64,000 bases of DNA. Source: Casuarina equisetifolia (taxonomy: Eukaryota > Streptophyta > Magnoliopsida > Fagales > Casuarinaceae). Position 1 is the stretch's first letter. Each line of letters begins with the position of its first letter. The notes below the pieces were generated by a model, which did not search any database, was not told where the DNA came from, and worked only from the letters and a program-made list of their open reading frames with translations. The translations under genes and the position numbers were made by a program. The DNA lies in the NCBI GenBank assembly GCA_028551475.1, contig CM052354.1, positions 25,753,258 through 25,817,257 on the forward strand, read 5' to 3'. This document shows, in pieces, positions 49,063 to 62,300 of this stretch.

Positions 49063-50337
49063 TGAAGTGCTGGAACGGAATGCGCTTAAGGAGGAACACG
49101 TATGTACATTCAATCAGCAAGCCTCTCTTAGTTCCAACTCGACCTCGACGCTGCCAGCCAATGCGAGGCCTTACTTTCCACAAGGAGTCTTCGTCTCTCC
49201 TATCTATTATGAGCATTGTGCAGATTCAAGGGTGATTTATCCAAACGAAAGCTTAGTGCATTATAATCATTCTATTAAAAAAGATAATTTATTATTTACA
49301 AATAACTTATAAGATAAAAGAATACCTTTATATAAACATAGTTTAGTAATTAATATATTGGCGGTATGGCATATATGCCAAGTTACCCAAGAGATATATG
49401 ATTCATATATGAACCTACTCAACCATGAGCCAATTTGTGCATTATTTAAAACCTAAGCTTTAATTTGATATTTGAAGGTTAATTTATTCTCTTAAAACTG
49501 ATATATAGGGATGGGACATGTGTTTTATTTTTGAATATGTTCCTTAAAAAATAAACTTATGCAATTAAAACACTTTATGTTGTTACTAACATACACTCAG
49601 CAACCAACTTAGATCTTGAGCTTTGTTGTAAAGGTAATATATCTCTTTTTGTATATAGGAAGTGTTGTGTCCTAAACATAAACTCTAATACCATATTAAG
49701 ATAATTATTTTTTCTCACAAACTAACTTGTAAAGAAGGTTATGTAATTTATTATTTAAAATAATATTTAAACAATATGAGATTTTCTTCATGCCATTCTT
49801 AATGATTTTCTACCCCTTAATCCAAAATGATTACCAAGAAACGTTATGAATAACATAAAAATAGTGAGTAAGTAAGGAGAAAGATGAAAAGAAAAACAAC
49901 ACATTGAAGCTTAGATTATATTATGCTTGCTTAATAAAAATTTTGGTATATGGAAATACAATAATATAACTAAAGAAAATTGTTAAATCTCTTACAATTA
50001 TAAAATGAAATTACAATTTTCTCCGCATGAAAAGAGTCTACGTTGGATTGATTTAGTGTTTTTTTTTTCTAATATATTACTTCAGAATAAATAGAAATGT
50101 CATTTGAAAACGCCATGTCGTCTGAGGTTATGGTGTAAAACTTTCCTCCGCAGACTACCGACTTCTCCTCCAAGCTTGATCTCTGGCTGTACTGTGGACC
50201 CGCTACAGCTTCTCTAAGCAGAAGCGTTTCGGGGGCTGCAGATAACTGTCGAATTTGACATAAACACGATTGCACGATCTTCATTGAGAAGAAACCTTTC
50301 TAGGGTTCACGAAAAGCCTTTGAAGGAATCGGCAAGA
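49063..50337. other. Intergenic: repeat and helicase 5' flank
   Basis: AT-rich; 49620-49960 is the right copy of a diverged repeat. 50080-50337 is less AT-rich and probably contains the helicase promoter and leader. No TATA box is clear. Confidence 0.5.
49620..49960. repeat. Diverged direct repeat, right copy
   Basis: The partner of 47290-47750, on the other side of the unidentified ORF. Confidence 0.5.
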
Positions 50338-53300
50338 ATGTTGGTTCAGCTTCCTCGCTTGACCAGCTCTTTGAGGGACCCTTTCGACGTCGACCAGGCC
50401 TATCTACAACGCAAAATCATACTCCAAAACCATGCGAAGCCTCGCAAGTAACCATTTCTATCCGTTGATTCCCATTATATTCTCTGTTCGGTTGTTTAGA
50501 AATCTTAGGAACGGACGGGAAAGCAGAAGTCTGAATTCTAGATCGTTTAATACTTGTCAGAATGCATTGACGGCGTGATTTCAATAGAGTTCTCTGTTCT
50601 GTCAATTCTTGAAAGCTTTGGGAATCTGCTTAACAAAATTCTCATATGAAATGAAAATTTAATCAAGTCGAGGCACATACTTCAGTTTTTAATTTGATTT
50701 TTTTCTCCGGTTTCTTATTAACCAAGTAGAGATGTTATCTGCACATGGTTTAATGATGTTTGTGCGACGTTCTTGACAGCATTTCTCGTTTCTAAAATTG
50801 CTTTACCTTCTGAACACTATATAAATAATGACTTGAATTTTTGACTGTAATATTTAGTTCTGCCAGCTCTCTTGACGAGTCAGAGCTTGCACGGGAGATT
50901 GTCCCCGGTTGGGAAGAAGGTGAATGTTGTAATTGCTTTCTGAAATTTTAACTATATTCTCTAGACGCACACATTAAGTGGAAGTTGTTATATTTCTGTG
51001 ATTGAAATTTGATGTGCAGCTTCGATTGAAGTTCGACAAGCATACAAGCAATTTGTTGCTGCGGTGGTGGAGTTGATTGATAGAGAAGTGCCCTCAGAAG
51101 AGTTTCGTGAGGTGGCACTCACTGTTTATCGTCTTTTTGGCAGGCCAGGGGGGGAGGAAAATTTTGATAGAAGCACATCTGAGAATAAGTAAGAATTTGA
51201 TTTCCAATGTTTTATGTTCTTCTTGTAGACGGAAGATGAAATCACTGTGGGACCTGATTTTAGCTATTTGGTATGCTGTATCTTTTTTCTTTTATTGTTA
51301 TTTTTCACGAACTCTACTTTAGTGAAGGGTTTGCATGATCTGAGATGAAATGGGCAATGTTTAGTTGAAAAGGATGTGCCAAAATTGGAATTCAGAAAAC
51401 CAGACATGTCTTATTCAATTCACATTGTGGTGTTTGAATACTGCCTCTCTCTTGGTTTACTGGATAGATGTAGACCGGGAGTGTAACTTGAATTTATGTA
51501 ACTAATTCAAGTTTTCTCAATACTGATGATATGCAGGTTAGAACTGCAAAAACTTCTTGGTCATGTGGTTTCTGATGCTACTTTGCAGAGAGTTGCCTCA
51601 GTAGCTCAGAAACTGTTTGGGTTGACACCTAGTGGTCATGGGCCTCTGCTTGTTTCACAGGGCCAAGTAAATGGGAGTAATTATAGTTTAGAATTTGGTG
51701 CTGACCTTGTTTTTCAAGCCCCATCTCGGTTTGTGGTGGATGTTTTATTGGAGGATGGAGAATTGTTGGGCGAGGAAAGCACTGCCCCTTCATCATTGTT
51801 CCATGAAGGTGGGTATGGATCTAATAGCTTGTGGCATGATCCTTCTGCTACCGATGGATTAAAATTTAACTTGAGTTGGTTAAGAGATGCATGTGATGGT
51901 ATAGTCAGGGGAAGTACTTCGCATCTTTCCAGGGATGAACTGGCCATGGCCATTTGTCTTGTGCTTGATTCAGATAAACCTGGTGAGGAGGTAATGCTAG
52001 TTATTGTTATTCTGATTTTGTTACTGTAGCTTTTAAGCATGTACATCATACCAACCAAGTTTTTGGTGATTTAAATTTTATTTATTTTTAATATTTTTGT
52101 GAAGGTCGCTAGTGATTTGTTGGATCTTGTTGGGGATAGTGCGTTTGATACTGTTCAAGATCTTATATTGGTAAGTGCAACGACTAACTCTTATGGTTTT
52201 TTTGAATTTTTTATCCTGATAGACCAACTTAGTTGCTTCAAAACTGTTGTTCAAACTGGCAATAATTGTTTAAAAGCGTAGGTTGTTGGCTATATTCCTA
52301 CATGATAATTGACACATTGATACTTGAGGAATCAGTATTCAGTTGCTTTTGAAAAGTGAATTATACTTATCCTTTCAAAGGTATTCCTAAGTTCCTATTT
52401 GTTAGAACCGAGCAATTACTTCTTCAGTTGTCATATCAACAAACTTCTAGCATATATTTTTGGGAGAGTAGTTTTTTTTTGGAAGGATACATTTTGAACC
52501 AATGTGATTGAACTCTAATTGAATATGGACTTACTTTTTTCTCTCCCTATTTTCAGCATCGAAAGGAACTTGTTGATGCTATTCACCATGGGTTTTCGAT
52601 TTTGAAATCTGAAAAAATGGCTACAAATACTCAATCACGTATGCCAAGTTATGGTACTCAGGTATCATCTAGTTTTTGTATTAAAAGAAAATTTCCTTTT
52701 TGACCTATAAGTCATTAAAGGTGTCAACAAGTCTTTTCTTCCTACTTCTTTTTTAGGTTACAGTTCAAACTGAGTCTGAAAGGCAAATTGATAAACTACG
52801 GCGCAAAGAGGAAAAACGACATAGACGAGCAGAATTTGGGATAGAGAGCAACTTATCTGCTGCAGATTTTTCTTCTTTGCTTCAAGCAAGTGAAAAGAAA
52901 AGTCCGTTTGATGACCTGATTGGATCTGGCCCGGTGTCCCAGTCATCGCTGGCAGTTACTGCTCTTCCTCAAGGAACCATTAGGAAGCATTATAAGGGTT
53001 ATGAAGAGGTCATCATCCCTCCAACACCAACTGCACAAATGAAACCTGGCGAGAAATTGGTACCTCTCTTTTACTGTGAAATAAATTCATATTAATCATA
53101 TTGAGTTAGGAATCTCATTTTATTGACTGATCCCTCTCCCTGATTCTAAAATGGTAAAATTTTATGCTGCCAATTGATTAATGATAATGATGGGGAGAAT
53201 AAAAGTGACTCAAGGTAAAACAGGCGATATGATCTTTTGTGGCCGATAAGCATTTTCTGTAGCGAGTTGGTGAGAGTTGGGACAGAACCCATTTTGGAAT

Positions 53301-56300
53301 ATGTTGTTATTGCCTGTAAATAATACTGGTAAAAAAGTTTTTCGATTATTATTGCTTTGGCTCTCATGATACCTTTTTAATGTCATCGATATGGTGCTCT
53401 GTGAGTGTGTGGATGTCTCTCTGTGTCTGTCCCTCCGTTTTGGACATTATGAGATTCTGGATCTGCAGTGGAGGTGCTTGCAAGAAGATATCTCTTTGAG
53501 TTAATCAAATGAGGTGAGACGGGAAAATTTGTCACTGATTTGTGATATTAACTACTGTTGTATGCTGATTTTATATTTGCCGTTGTGGAAGAGATCAGAA
53601 AATTATGATGAAGCACGCATACAAGTTCCTCTCCTGTAGTAATTCGTAACTTCATTGTTTTTGCTTGTCTTTGGTGCTGGATACATATGATCTCTCCTTG
53701 TTGGGAAAGTAAGAATTCCGTGTATTCATCAAACTTGGACCTCTGAATTAGAACTTCCTGGAGGATGGCTATACATTGTAGAAAGCCCCTTCTGGATGTA
53801 TGTAGGTTCTTTGTTGGCAGATTCTCAATAGATTGGGATATTTGCCAACACAGACCTAAGGCATTTGGAGCTCCATTTTATGTGGAGCAGTATATTAATC
53901 TATGTATGTGCAGATTCTGGGGTAGGATTGGCTCTCTTTATTAAGAAGCATGGTCCAAAGCAAAAGTAGTTATCTGATTTCTGCTTTTGTGATCAGAAGT
54001 TAAGAATTGTCTGGTGCTATTTTCCAGAGCACTAAATCATTGTCTGCTTAGGACAAAGGATTAGAGAGTGATTTTTTATGGAGAATTTGTTATCTGAGCA
54101 TATAGCTTTTGCAGCATTGATATTCTGACAATAGCTTTAACTTGCAGTATATTTTCTGTTGTTTTCTGATTTTCATTACCTATCGGACTAGTTTTGCTTC
54201 CTCTTTTAATATTCCTTTCAGTTGTTAGTTTATATTAATCCTTCTCCATTACATTTTCCTTTACACTGCTGTATGCTGTCAGATTGAAATAAAGGACTTA
54301 GATGAGTTTGCTCAAGCTGCTTTTCGTGGCTACAAATCTCTGAACCGTATTCAGAGTAGGATATTTCAAGCAGTTTATTACACTAAGGAGAATATACTAG
54401 TGAGTGATGTGCTTTTAGTTATGTATACTCCATAGCAGCCAGTTGTTGCTCCCAATAACTCTGAAGCATTTTTGACATACTTGCAGGTTTGTGCTCCGAC
54501 AGGAGCTGGCAAAACAAATATTGCAATGGTTTCCATTTTACATGAGGTTTGCATTCAGTCAACTGTACCTTGGTATTATGCAGTTTTGGGACTCTAGATA
54601 CACCCTTTATTATATGCACTTTGAGGTGGAAGTCTGAAATTTGGTTTTACAATAATCAGAATCCCTTGTTCTATTGGCATCTCTTTTTCTCTTTTAAAAT
54701 GTTTCCTTGATCCTCAATCCCTTTGGTTATGTCGAATGCCTATGTAAAATTCATGCTTTCTTCAGCTAATACTTCTCAGCCTTACATGAATTTGATGAAG
54801 ATTTTGTCTGCTGGAGATAGTTTAATCTCATTGGTGATATTAATGATGTTCTTGTTTTGTTTCCGGATGTGAATGCATAAGATATTGTAGTCTCAAATTT
54901 AAATTCATTATCCATTTAAATGAAGAAAAATGATATAAAAGTGCCTACCATGATCTCTGAAATTCCGTTGAATTAGTGAGTGATATGTTTCATGGCAGAT
55001 TGGACAGCATTTCAAGGATGGTTACTTGCATAAAGATGAGTTTAAGATAGTTTATGTTGCTCCTATGAAGGTAACACCGATTTATAAACTACACTGTACG
55101 TTTTTCTTTTTCATATAATTCACCTACATATTTTCTGAGGGATGTGAGGGAGGCACTGGCAATAATATTGATTGACAACTTATTTTGGGCCTTGTCATTT
55201 CTAGGCATTGGCTGCAGAGGTGACATCAACATTTAGCCATCGTTTGTCTCCCTTGAACATGACTGTGAGAGAACTTACTGGAGACATGCAACTCTCTAAG
55301 AGTGAACTTGAAGAAACTCAGGTTGATTTTCTATCAATTTTAGCTTGCTTAGGTTTGCCAAGCAAACATACATAGATAAATTAGTGGCTTACTTTCCACC
55401 TGCTTGTCAAAGATGATAGTGACGACACCCGAAAAATGGGATGTCATAACGCGGAAGAGCAGTGACATGTCACTTTCAATGCTGGTGAAACTCTTAATCA
55501 TTGATGAAGTTCATCTATTGAATGATGATAGGGGCCCTGTAATAGAGGCACTTGTTGCTCGAACCCTCCGTCAGGTGAATTTAATTTATTATCATTTCTT
55601 CCTAAGTTGAAATTTATTACTTTTACAAATCTTAGTAAGATGAGTGTGTTCGATTTAAATCTTTGCTTGTGATGGTTGGGTGAGTCGTTTTGGTCATTCT
55701 TGCTATTAGTTCAGCTTTAGATGCCTCTTTCACGTTAATTTTCATTCACTCATTTCACCTATCTCTTTGGTCATTGAGGTTTCAAGTATTTTTTGCATGT
55801 TATTTGATACTCGGATCAACCATTAATTTTTTAATTTTTAATTTTTTTTTTTGCTTTTTCCATAGGGTTGACATGTCATTTCTTTTTTCCTTTTAGTTGT
55901 GACTTGCATAAGTTTTTCTCACATCTGGTCCTGAGTCTGGGGGAGTGCAATGGTTTTTGATAGGTGGACAACTGGTGCATAGCTCTTGGTATTTTGATCG
56001 ATCGGCTTCCATAATGTATACAGAAACTTAAGGGCATTTTTAGTTTACTCAGAGCATGATGGATCAATAAGGATGTCTTGTGGATGGTTATGTGGTAGAT
56101 GAATGCCGAATATACCAGCTAAATTATGAGGCATAGAATGCTAAAGATACCTGCAGAAAGAGAGTGGCCTCAAGGGAGATTTTCACTGAGGCCTTAAGGT
56201 AGCATAAGTTAATTGATAACATGCATTATCGAGAAGCTAGGGGTGATATAAGGAAATGATGAGGGAAAATATTTGTAAATGCTGATCTTTTTCAAAGGAA

Positions 56301-59300
56301 AGTATGATGGTTTTTTTTTTTAATGCGACATGGTACTGAAGAAACTCTTTTTTGCTGTGTGTGACATTGGATGACTATAAATTGATATTGATTGCTGTTG
56401 GGGAAAGTGCATTTAAGAAAAATTTATGCATTGGATTGTGGTTCCAACATAACCTTAGTTGGATGCCTAAGAGACTTTGTTCTGTTATTTTGAGCATTCA
56501 ATAACTTTATTCTTGAATCTTCTTGTTAGAAGGTTTTGCTGCTACAAAAACTCTCAAATGCCATATCCTATAAGATAGAGTCAACAAATCTTTCAGGTTA
56601 TCTAGAGTTTGCATTAAGCTGTTGGATAACTTTTATACTTAGATATTTTTTGTTAATGCTGCACTTTAGAAGTTTTGATACCAAAAAAGCTTTAAGGTGC
56701 GACGTCCTATAAGATAGTGTCAACATATTTTTTGGGTTATTTAGAATGTGCTTTGGTTTTTCTGGAAGCCACTTGCCCACTCTTAAGAAGCAATTTCAGT
56801 TAGGGTTGTGAAGGTTAGATATTTATGTTGGGTAATTAATGATCTTATAGTCCATTTTCTATTTAAAAGAGCAGTGTCAGAGGAAAAGACTATATGTACA
56901 ATCTGTCTCCTGGTTACATACGTAGATATGTATTCTGCTCAGATTTCATTTCTAAAAGGATGACCAAATGTTGTTGAACGAGATGATGTGTGATATAATT
57001 TGTCTCTGTGTAGCACCCACAGGGGTGGTAATACTTATTGGGGAAAACAAGGATGCAATTTTTGATGTTTTCTACCATAGGGATTCAAAATTAATTAATT
57101 GAAAAGATAAATGATAAATCACATCATTGGATTTGGTATAATTATTTTTACCAAACCATTCAGCATGTATGCTTACGTACTAAAGTTGCCCGCTGTGCCA
57201 GGAACAGCTGCTTGAGACTGACTTATCCTTTTTTGGCCACAGCCAGCCCTGTTAGTTAGCGTTAGCTTAAAGTTGCTGCAAAATTCAACTTTAAAGCCAG
57301 ATCTCTTTGCCTCTGGAACCTTCACACGAACTTCATTGACCTGGTCAACCCAGGACACTCCTGCCTGTTATAACTTACAGTAACCAGTCAGTGATCACTG
57401 CGGTCCTTACTCAAGTGATGCTTTCAGATCTGATGAAAAGCACCACTCCTTTAATCTATCATGCTAACTTTTAGCCAATTGAATCAAACCCTTTATTTAG
57501 TGTGTTTGTCTAATAATATATAAATTGAGATAATGATCGTCAATCTTAGGGCTTGATTGAACTTGTTGGGGTTTTTAAACTTCTGAAAAAAATTTATTCA
57601 ATGTTGACCCTGAAACTCAGATTTGGGACTTGACTTATGTGGTACCAACAACAATCAAACTCGAAATTTGGAATTTTGGTGAGTCAGTGGTAAGATGAAA
57701 CTAAAGTTTTTATGCGTATTTAGGCTTAAGAAATTGATTTGTTTTCACAAAAATGATGCTTCAAAACTATGGTTGATTACTCCACATAAGGACTATTGAT
57801 TAAATCTGGACCAGTTAATCCAAATTCGGTATTCTATGGTTATGGTAGTTATCCTATAAAATTGAAAATCTTTAATTCTAAGCTTGAATAAATAGTTGAA
57901 TGAGGTGATCGGAGTAGGACTAGGTATTTGATGAATGCTGTCTCACAGATATGGCTTGCTCATCTTTTTATAGTAATTGATAATATCAGTCAGCATAGCA
58001 CTTTTGTAGAAGTTAGGTTCATTGACAGTGCATCGAGAATTGGAGTGAAAAAAAACAATGCCATTGCATGGGTTTGGGCTGTGATGGCATCTCATTGGTA
58101 GCTGATGTGTCTTACAAAAGATTTTTTTAGGTCGGTTGGTTGTAAGTGATTTTAGGGGAGTTCTTTATGTGTCTTTTATGGTATAGTGTAGATATATTTG
58201 TTGCTCTCTAACTTGTGAAACTTAGGTTGGTGAGTCTATATGTTGCTGGTAAAGTGTTTGTGAGTGGCATAGGACTTGGCCATTGATTACTTAGAACTGT
58301 TGTCTGCCATTCATGAGGTTTCTTTTTTACCACCCCCAGATCTTTTTATTTTTACAGGTGGAGTCAACGCAGACAATGATACGTATTGTGGGGCTGTCAG
58401 CTACCCTACCCAATTATTTGGAGGTTTTTTGGTCATATAATTGTTGCTTATAATTTCCTTCTACTCGGTGTGTAGGTATCAAATTTGAAGCCCCTTTTGT
58501 GCTATAACTTAGTGTCGGGTTTTATCTTTTTCATCAACACCCCAGGTGGCACAATTTTTGAGAGTGAATCCAGAGACAGGACTCTTCTTCTTTGATTCTA
58601 GCTATCGTCCCGTGCCTCTTGCTCAACAGTATATTGGTATCAGTGAGCATAACTTTGCAGCACGTAATGAATTGTTGAATGACATATGCTACAAAAAGGT
58701 TTCTGCTTCACATATTGATTCATTTATATAATTCTTTGGAGCGGCAATTTATGGGTCTGTAATACTTTTGGTGCCAGGTGGTTGATTCAATAAGGCTAGG
58801 CCATCAGGCCATGGTGTTTGTTCATTCTCGGAAGGACACTGCAAAAACAGCTGAGAAATTGGTAGGCCTTTGTACTTTTCATTTGATGTTCACAAGTTTT
58901 GACAAAAGGTCATTATCAGCATCTGTCAGCTTATCATGGAAGAAATTTTTGGATGGTTGTAAATGTAGAATCAGCTGTAACAGTATAAAGTTAGGCACTT
59001 TTCAAGTTCAACTCATAATGAATTTCCCATTCATGGATAATGTGAATAGGATTTGTTTTTACTTGTCTACACATTTGTCTGGCAAAAGCTGATATTGATG
59101 AAGTTGTTTACCCCAAAAATTGATGCCTTCCTTTCTCCAAGGGCGGGTGGGATTTGGGTTTTGGGGCCGTGTGCGTGTGAGTATATGTATTTTTATGTGG
59201 TATGCCTCTGAGTGTGTGTGTGTGTGTGTGTTGTGACCTGAAGTTTTGTTAAATCTGCGAAATGGAAGTGTATGTGAATGGCTGTTGTTGTACGTCTATA

Positions 59301-62300
59301 AGCAGACAGTCTAATAAATCTTGTCAGTGTATGCTATGGTTTCAATAACATTATCTGTGGCATGTTGAACAGGTCGAACTTGCCCGAAAATATGATGATC
59401 TGGAGCTCTTTAAGAACGATACACATCCACAGTTTAACTTAATCAAGGCAAGGAACTGGAATTTTTTTCTGTGGTTCTCTTTATGATGTATGTCTCTTTT
59501 TGTTTATGCATGTCTCTTTCTGCTTTTCAGAAGGAAGTAGTCAAATCCAGAAACAAAGATCTCGTTCAACTTTTTGAATATGGGGTTGGTGTCCATCATG
59601 CTGGGATGTTACGTTCTGATAGAGGTCTGACTGAGCGACTTTTCTCTGATGGACTTTTGAAGGTAGTGCTCATTTAATTTCACTTGTACATAGGTGTACT
59701 TGGATTTTTTTCTGACATATTTCGGCATTTATGTAACATGCTCCGTTAGGTACTTGTTTGTACCGCAACTTTGGCATGGGGTGTAAATCTTCCTGCTCAT
59801 ACTGTAGTGATTAAGGTTCGTGCTTTTCTTATTCGTTTATTTATTATTTATCGTGTATGTTATGTGGGTTAGCCATTACATTAATTCAGATTTAACTTAT
59901 TGAATTTTCCCTTACCATAGGCAAGGAGGCCAAATTTATCCACTTTGACTTTTGACATGTTTAGAATTAGCTTTTACTCCGGAGAAGAGTTGGATAGTTG
60001 TTTTTTGTCATTTGCTGAAAAGTTTGAATACTACTGTGACGAAAATATCCTTTTCTTTTACGATTTAGAATGTTTAAATTTTGACTCCCCATTTTTCATA
60101 AGCAAATGTATAACCCTATCTAGCAGGGCGCTGAAATTGAAATTTGCTCCGCCAGTCATGGTGTCTGTCTAATACCAAAATGATTCCCTTTAATTTTACC
60201 TCTTCTTTTATTTTTTATTTTATTTTTGTATCTTTGCTTTGTAAGAGGACCATTTTTTTGAAAAACTTAAATCTGTGTGGCCTTATTATGGACAGGTAGA
60301 ATGATAATTGTAATTATTTGTAGCAGCTTTTGATCATAATGTTAATGTTACGACAAGCATAGATAATACATGTTTGAAGTGTCTTTGCATAAACTCCCCC
60401 AGTTGTTATTGCCCTGCTTTCTCCTACCTTGCAGCCTGATGCAGCATTATTGTACTCATAATTTTATTAGCTTTTGTAGCCTGATAGTATCTTGTAACTT
60501 TTGTTTGTCATCTTCTTATATTCTGTATACACATGGTTTATCCTGCAGGGAACACAATTATATGATGCAAAGGCTGGTGGATGGCGAGATCTAGGCATGC
60601 TAGATGTTATGCAGGTAAGACCTAAAAATTTCCTCTTAAGGAATGTCTTAAAATAAGTTGATTTATGGCGTAGCTTCAGTTTTTGATGTACTGTTTAGCT
60701 GTTTTCACTGTTCACGTTGATATCTTTGTTATAGATCTTTGGACGAGCTGGTAGACCTCAGTTTGACAAAAGTGGTGAAGGGATCATAATCACATCTCAT
60801 GATAAACTAGCCTACTATCTGCGCTTGCTGACAAGTCAACTCCCTATTGAAAGTCAGGTACTTATTTGTCACCAGACTGATTTTGGCAGCTCAAAGCACT
60901 TGTAAGAGACTCTTCTGTAACCATTATTGAATGTCCCAGTTAAATTCAAAATTCCGTCCTTGGATGTTTAAAACTTGATGCTGATAATCATCGAAAAGAA
61001 GATACTGTGTAGATCAATTGGGATGCCTTTATGTAAAAATATGGGTTACTCTTAACTTGACTTTTCAGAACCTTCTCCCTTATCATGTGCAAAATGTTGT
61101 GACGTATGTCTTGTTTCTAGAGGTGGCTCACACTGTATTTTCTTAGAGATGATTGTTCACGTAGGTCTATTGGTTTTCGAACAGGCAAGAAAAGTTTGTG
61201 TATATGGCAGCTTTACTCACGTTAGAAGTAGGATCAGTTTTTGAGAGGGTGGAAGTTCTTAGAGTTACTGTCACATGGTTCTTTGTTTTCTATATCTGAG
61301 GATCCATGTGCTGAGAAACTCAACTGTATGTCATCCAAGTGGATGTAACTTTGTATGACAACCTATGGTCAAGAAAAGGATCGTAACTTTTAACTTCTTA
61401 AAATGAGCTCTACTGGGTTGAAAGTTTTAAACATAATTACATCAGGCCAGTGGATATCATAGGTTATACTTGAATGGCTTAGGAACAACAACAACGGTGA
61501 AAGTTATTTATTGGGTTGGTGATGCTGTATATTCACGTGAACTAGGTTGAAATGTAACAGAATAGGCATTCGTAGAATAGTTGGGCTTTATGCTATTAAT
61601 TATCTTAAGTTATAAGTTTTTTTAATCAGTCAGGAAAATGAATAGTTTGTTTAAACAATAGCTGTCATTGCCCCTTTTTTTGCCAAGCAAGTGCAACATC
61701 TTAAGTTCAAATGTTGCTTGTTAGAGCAGGAATAAAAAGAGATAGATAATGCTTCAGTATTTTGTGATTTAAGTAAATTATATATTAGTTTTACTATTCA
61801 CATGTACATTACTATGCGTCAAGTCTTTGCTCTTTTTTTTTTCGTGATTCCTTTCTTCATGTTTGCAGTTCATCAGCTCCTTGAAGGATAATTTAAATGC
61901 GGAAGTAGCTTTGGGTACCGTCACCAATGTTAAGGAAGCCTGTGCTTGGCTTGGATACACATATCTTTTTATAAGGATGAGGTTGAATCCGTTGGCTTAT
62001 GGTATTGGATGGGATGAGGTACGCAAATTCTGTTCATACTAGTTTATCCTATGCAAGTGCTTGAGACCTTGCATAGCCTACCTCCTGCGACTGTGTTGTT
62101 TGACAAGTAGATACAGGGACAATTGGCGGTTGACTTTTCTCTTAACAGGTGGTTTTTTTTTTTTTTTTCTAGTTTTGTTGGGCTTCTGACTTTTCTTTTA
62201 TACCTATCTGTTGTCACAAATTGAGCAATCCTTTCCTTATCTTTGAACCCTGCTATTAGCGTTTCCAGTGAGTGGGAGTGGAATGATAGCATAGAAATTT

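Noticed and set aside
51229-51272. Possible extra exon between DExH14 exons 3 and 4
   Set aside because: It has acceptor- and donor-like ends, but relatives run directly from exon 3 to exon 4 and the phases match without it.
59945-60172. 75-codon plus-strand open frame
   Set aside because: It lies in a DExH14 intron between exons 18 and 19 that join in phase; no homology is apparent.
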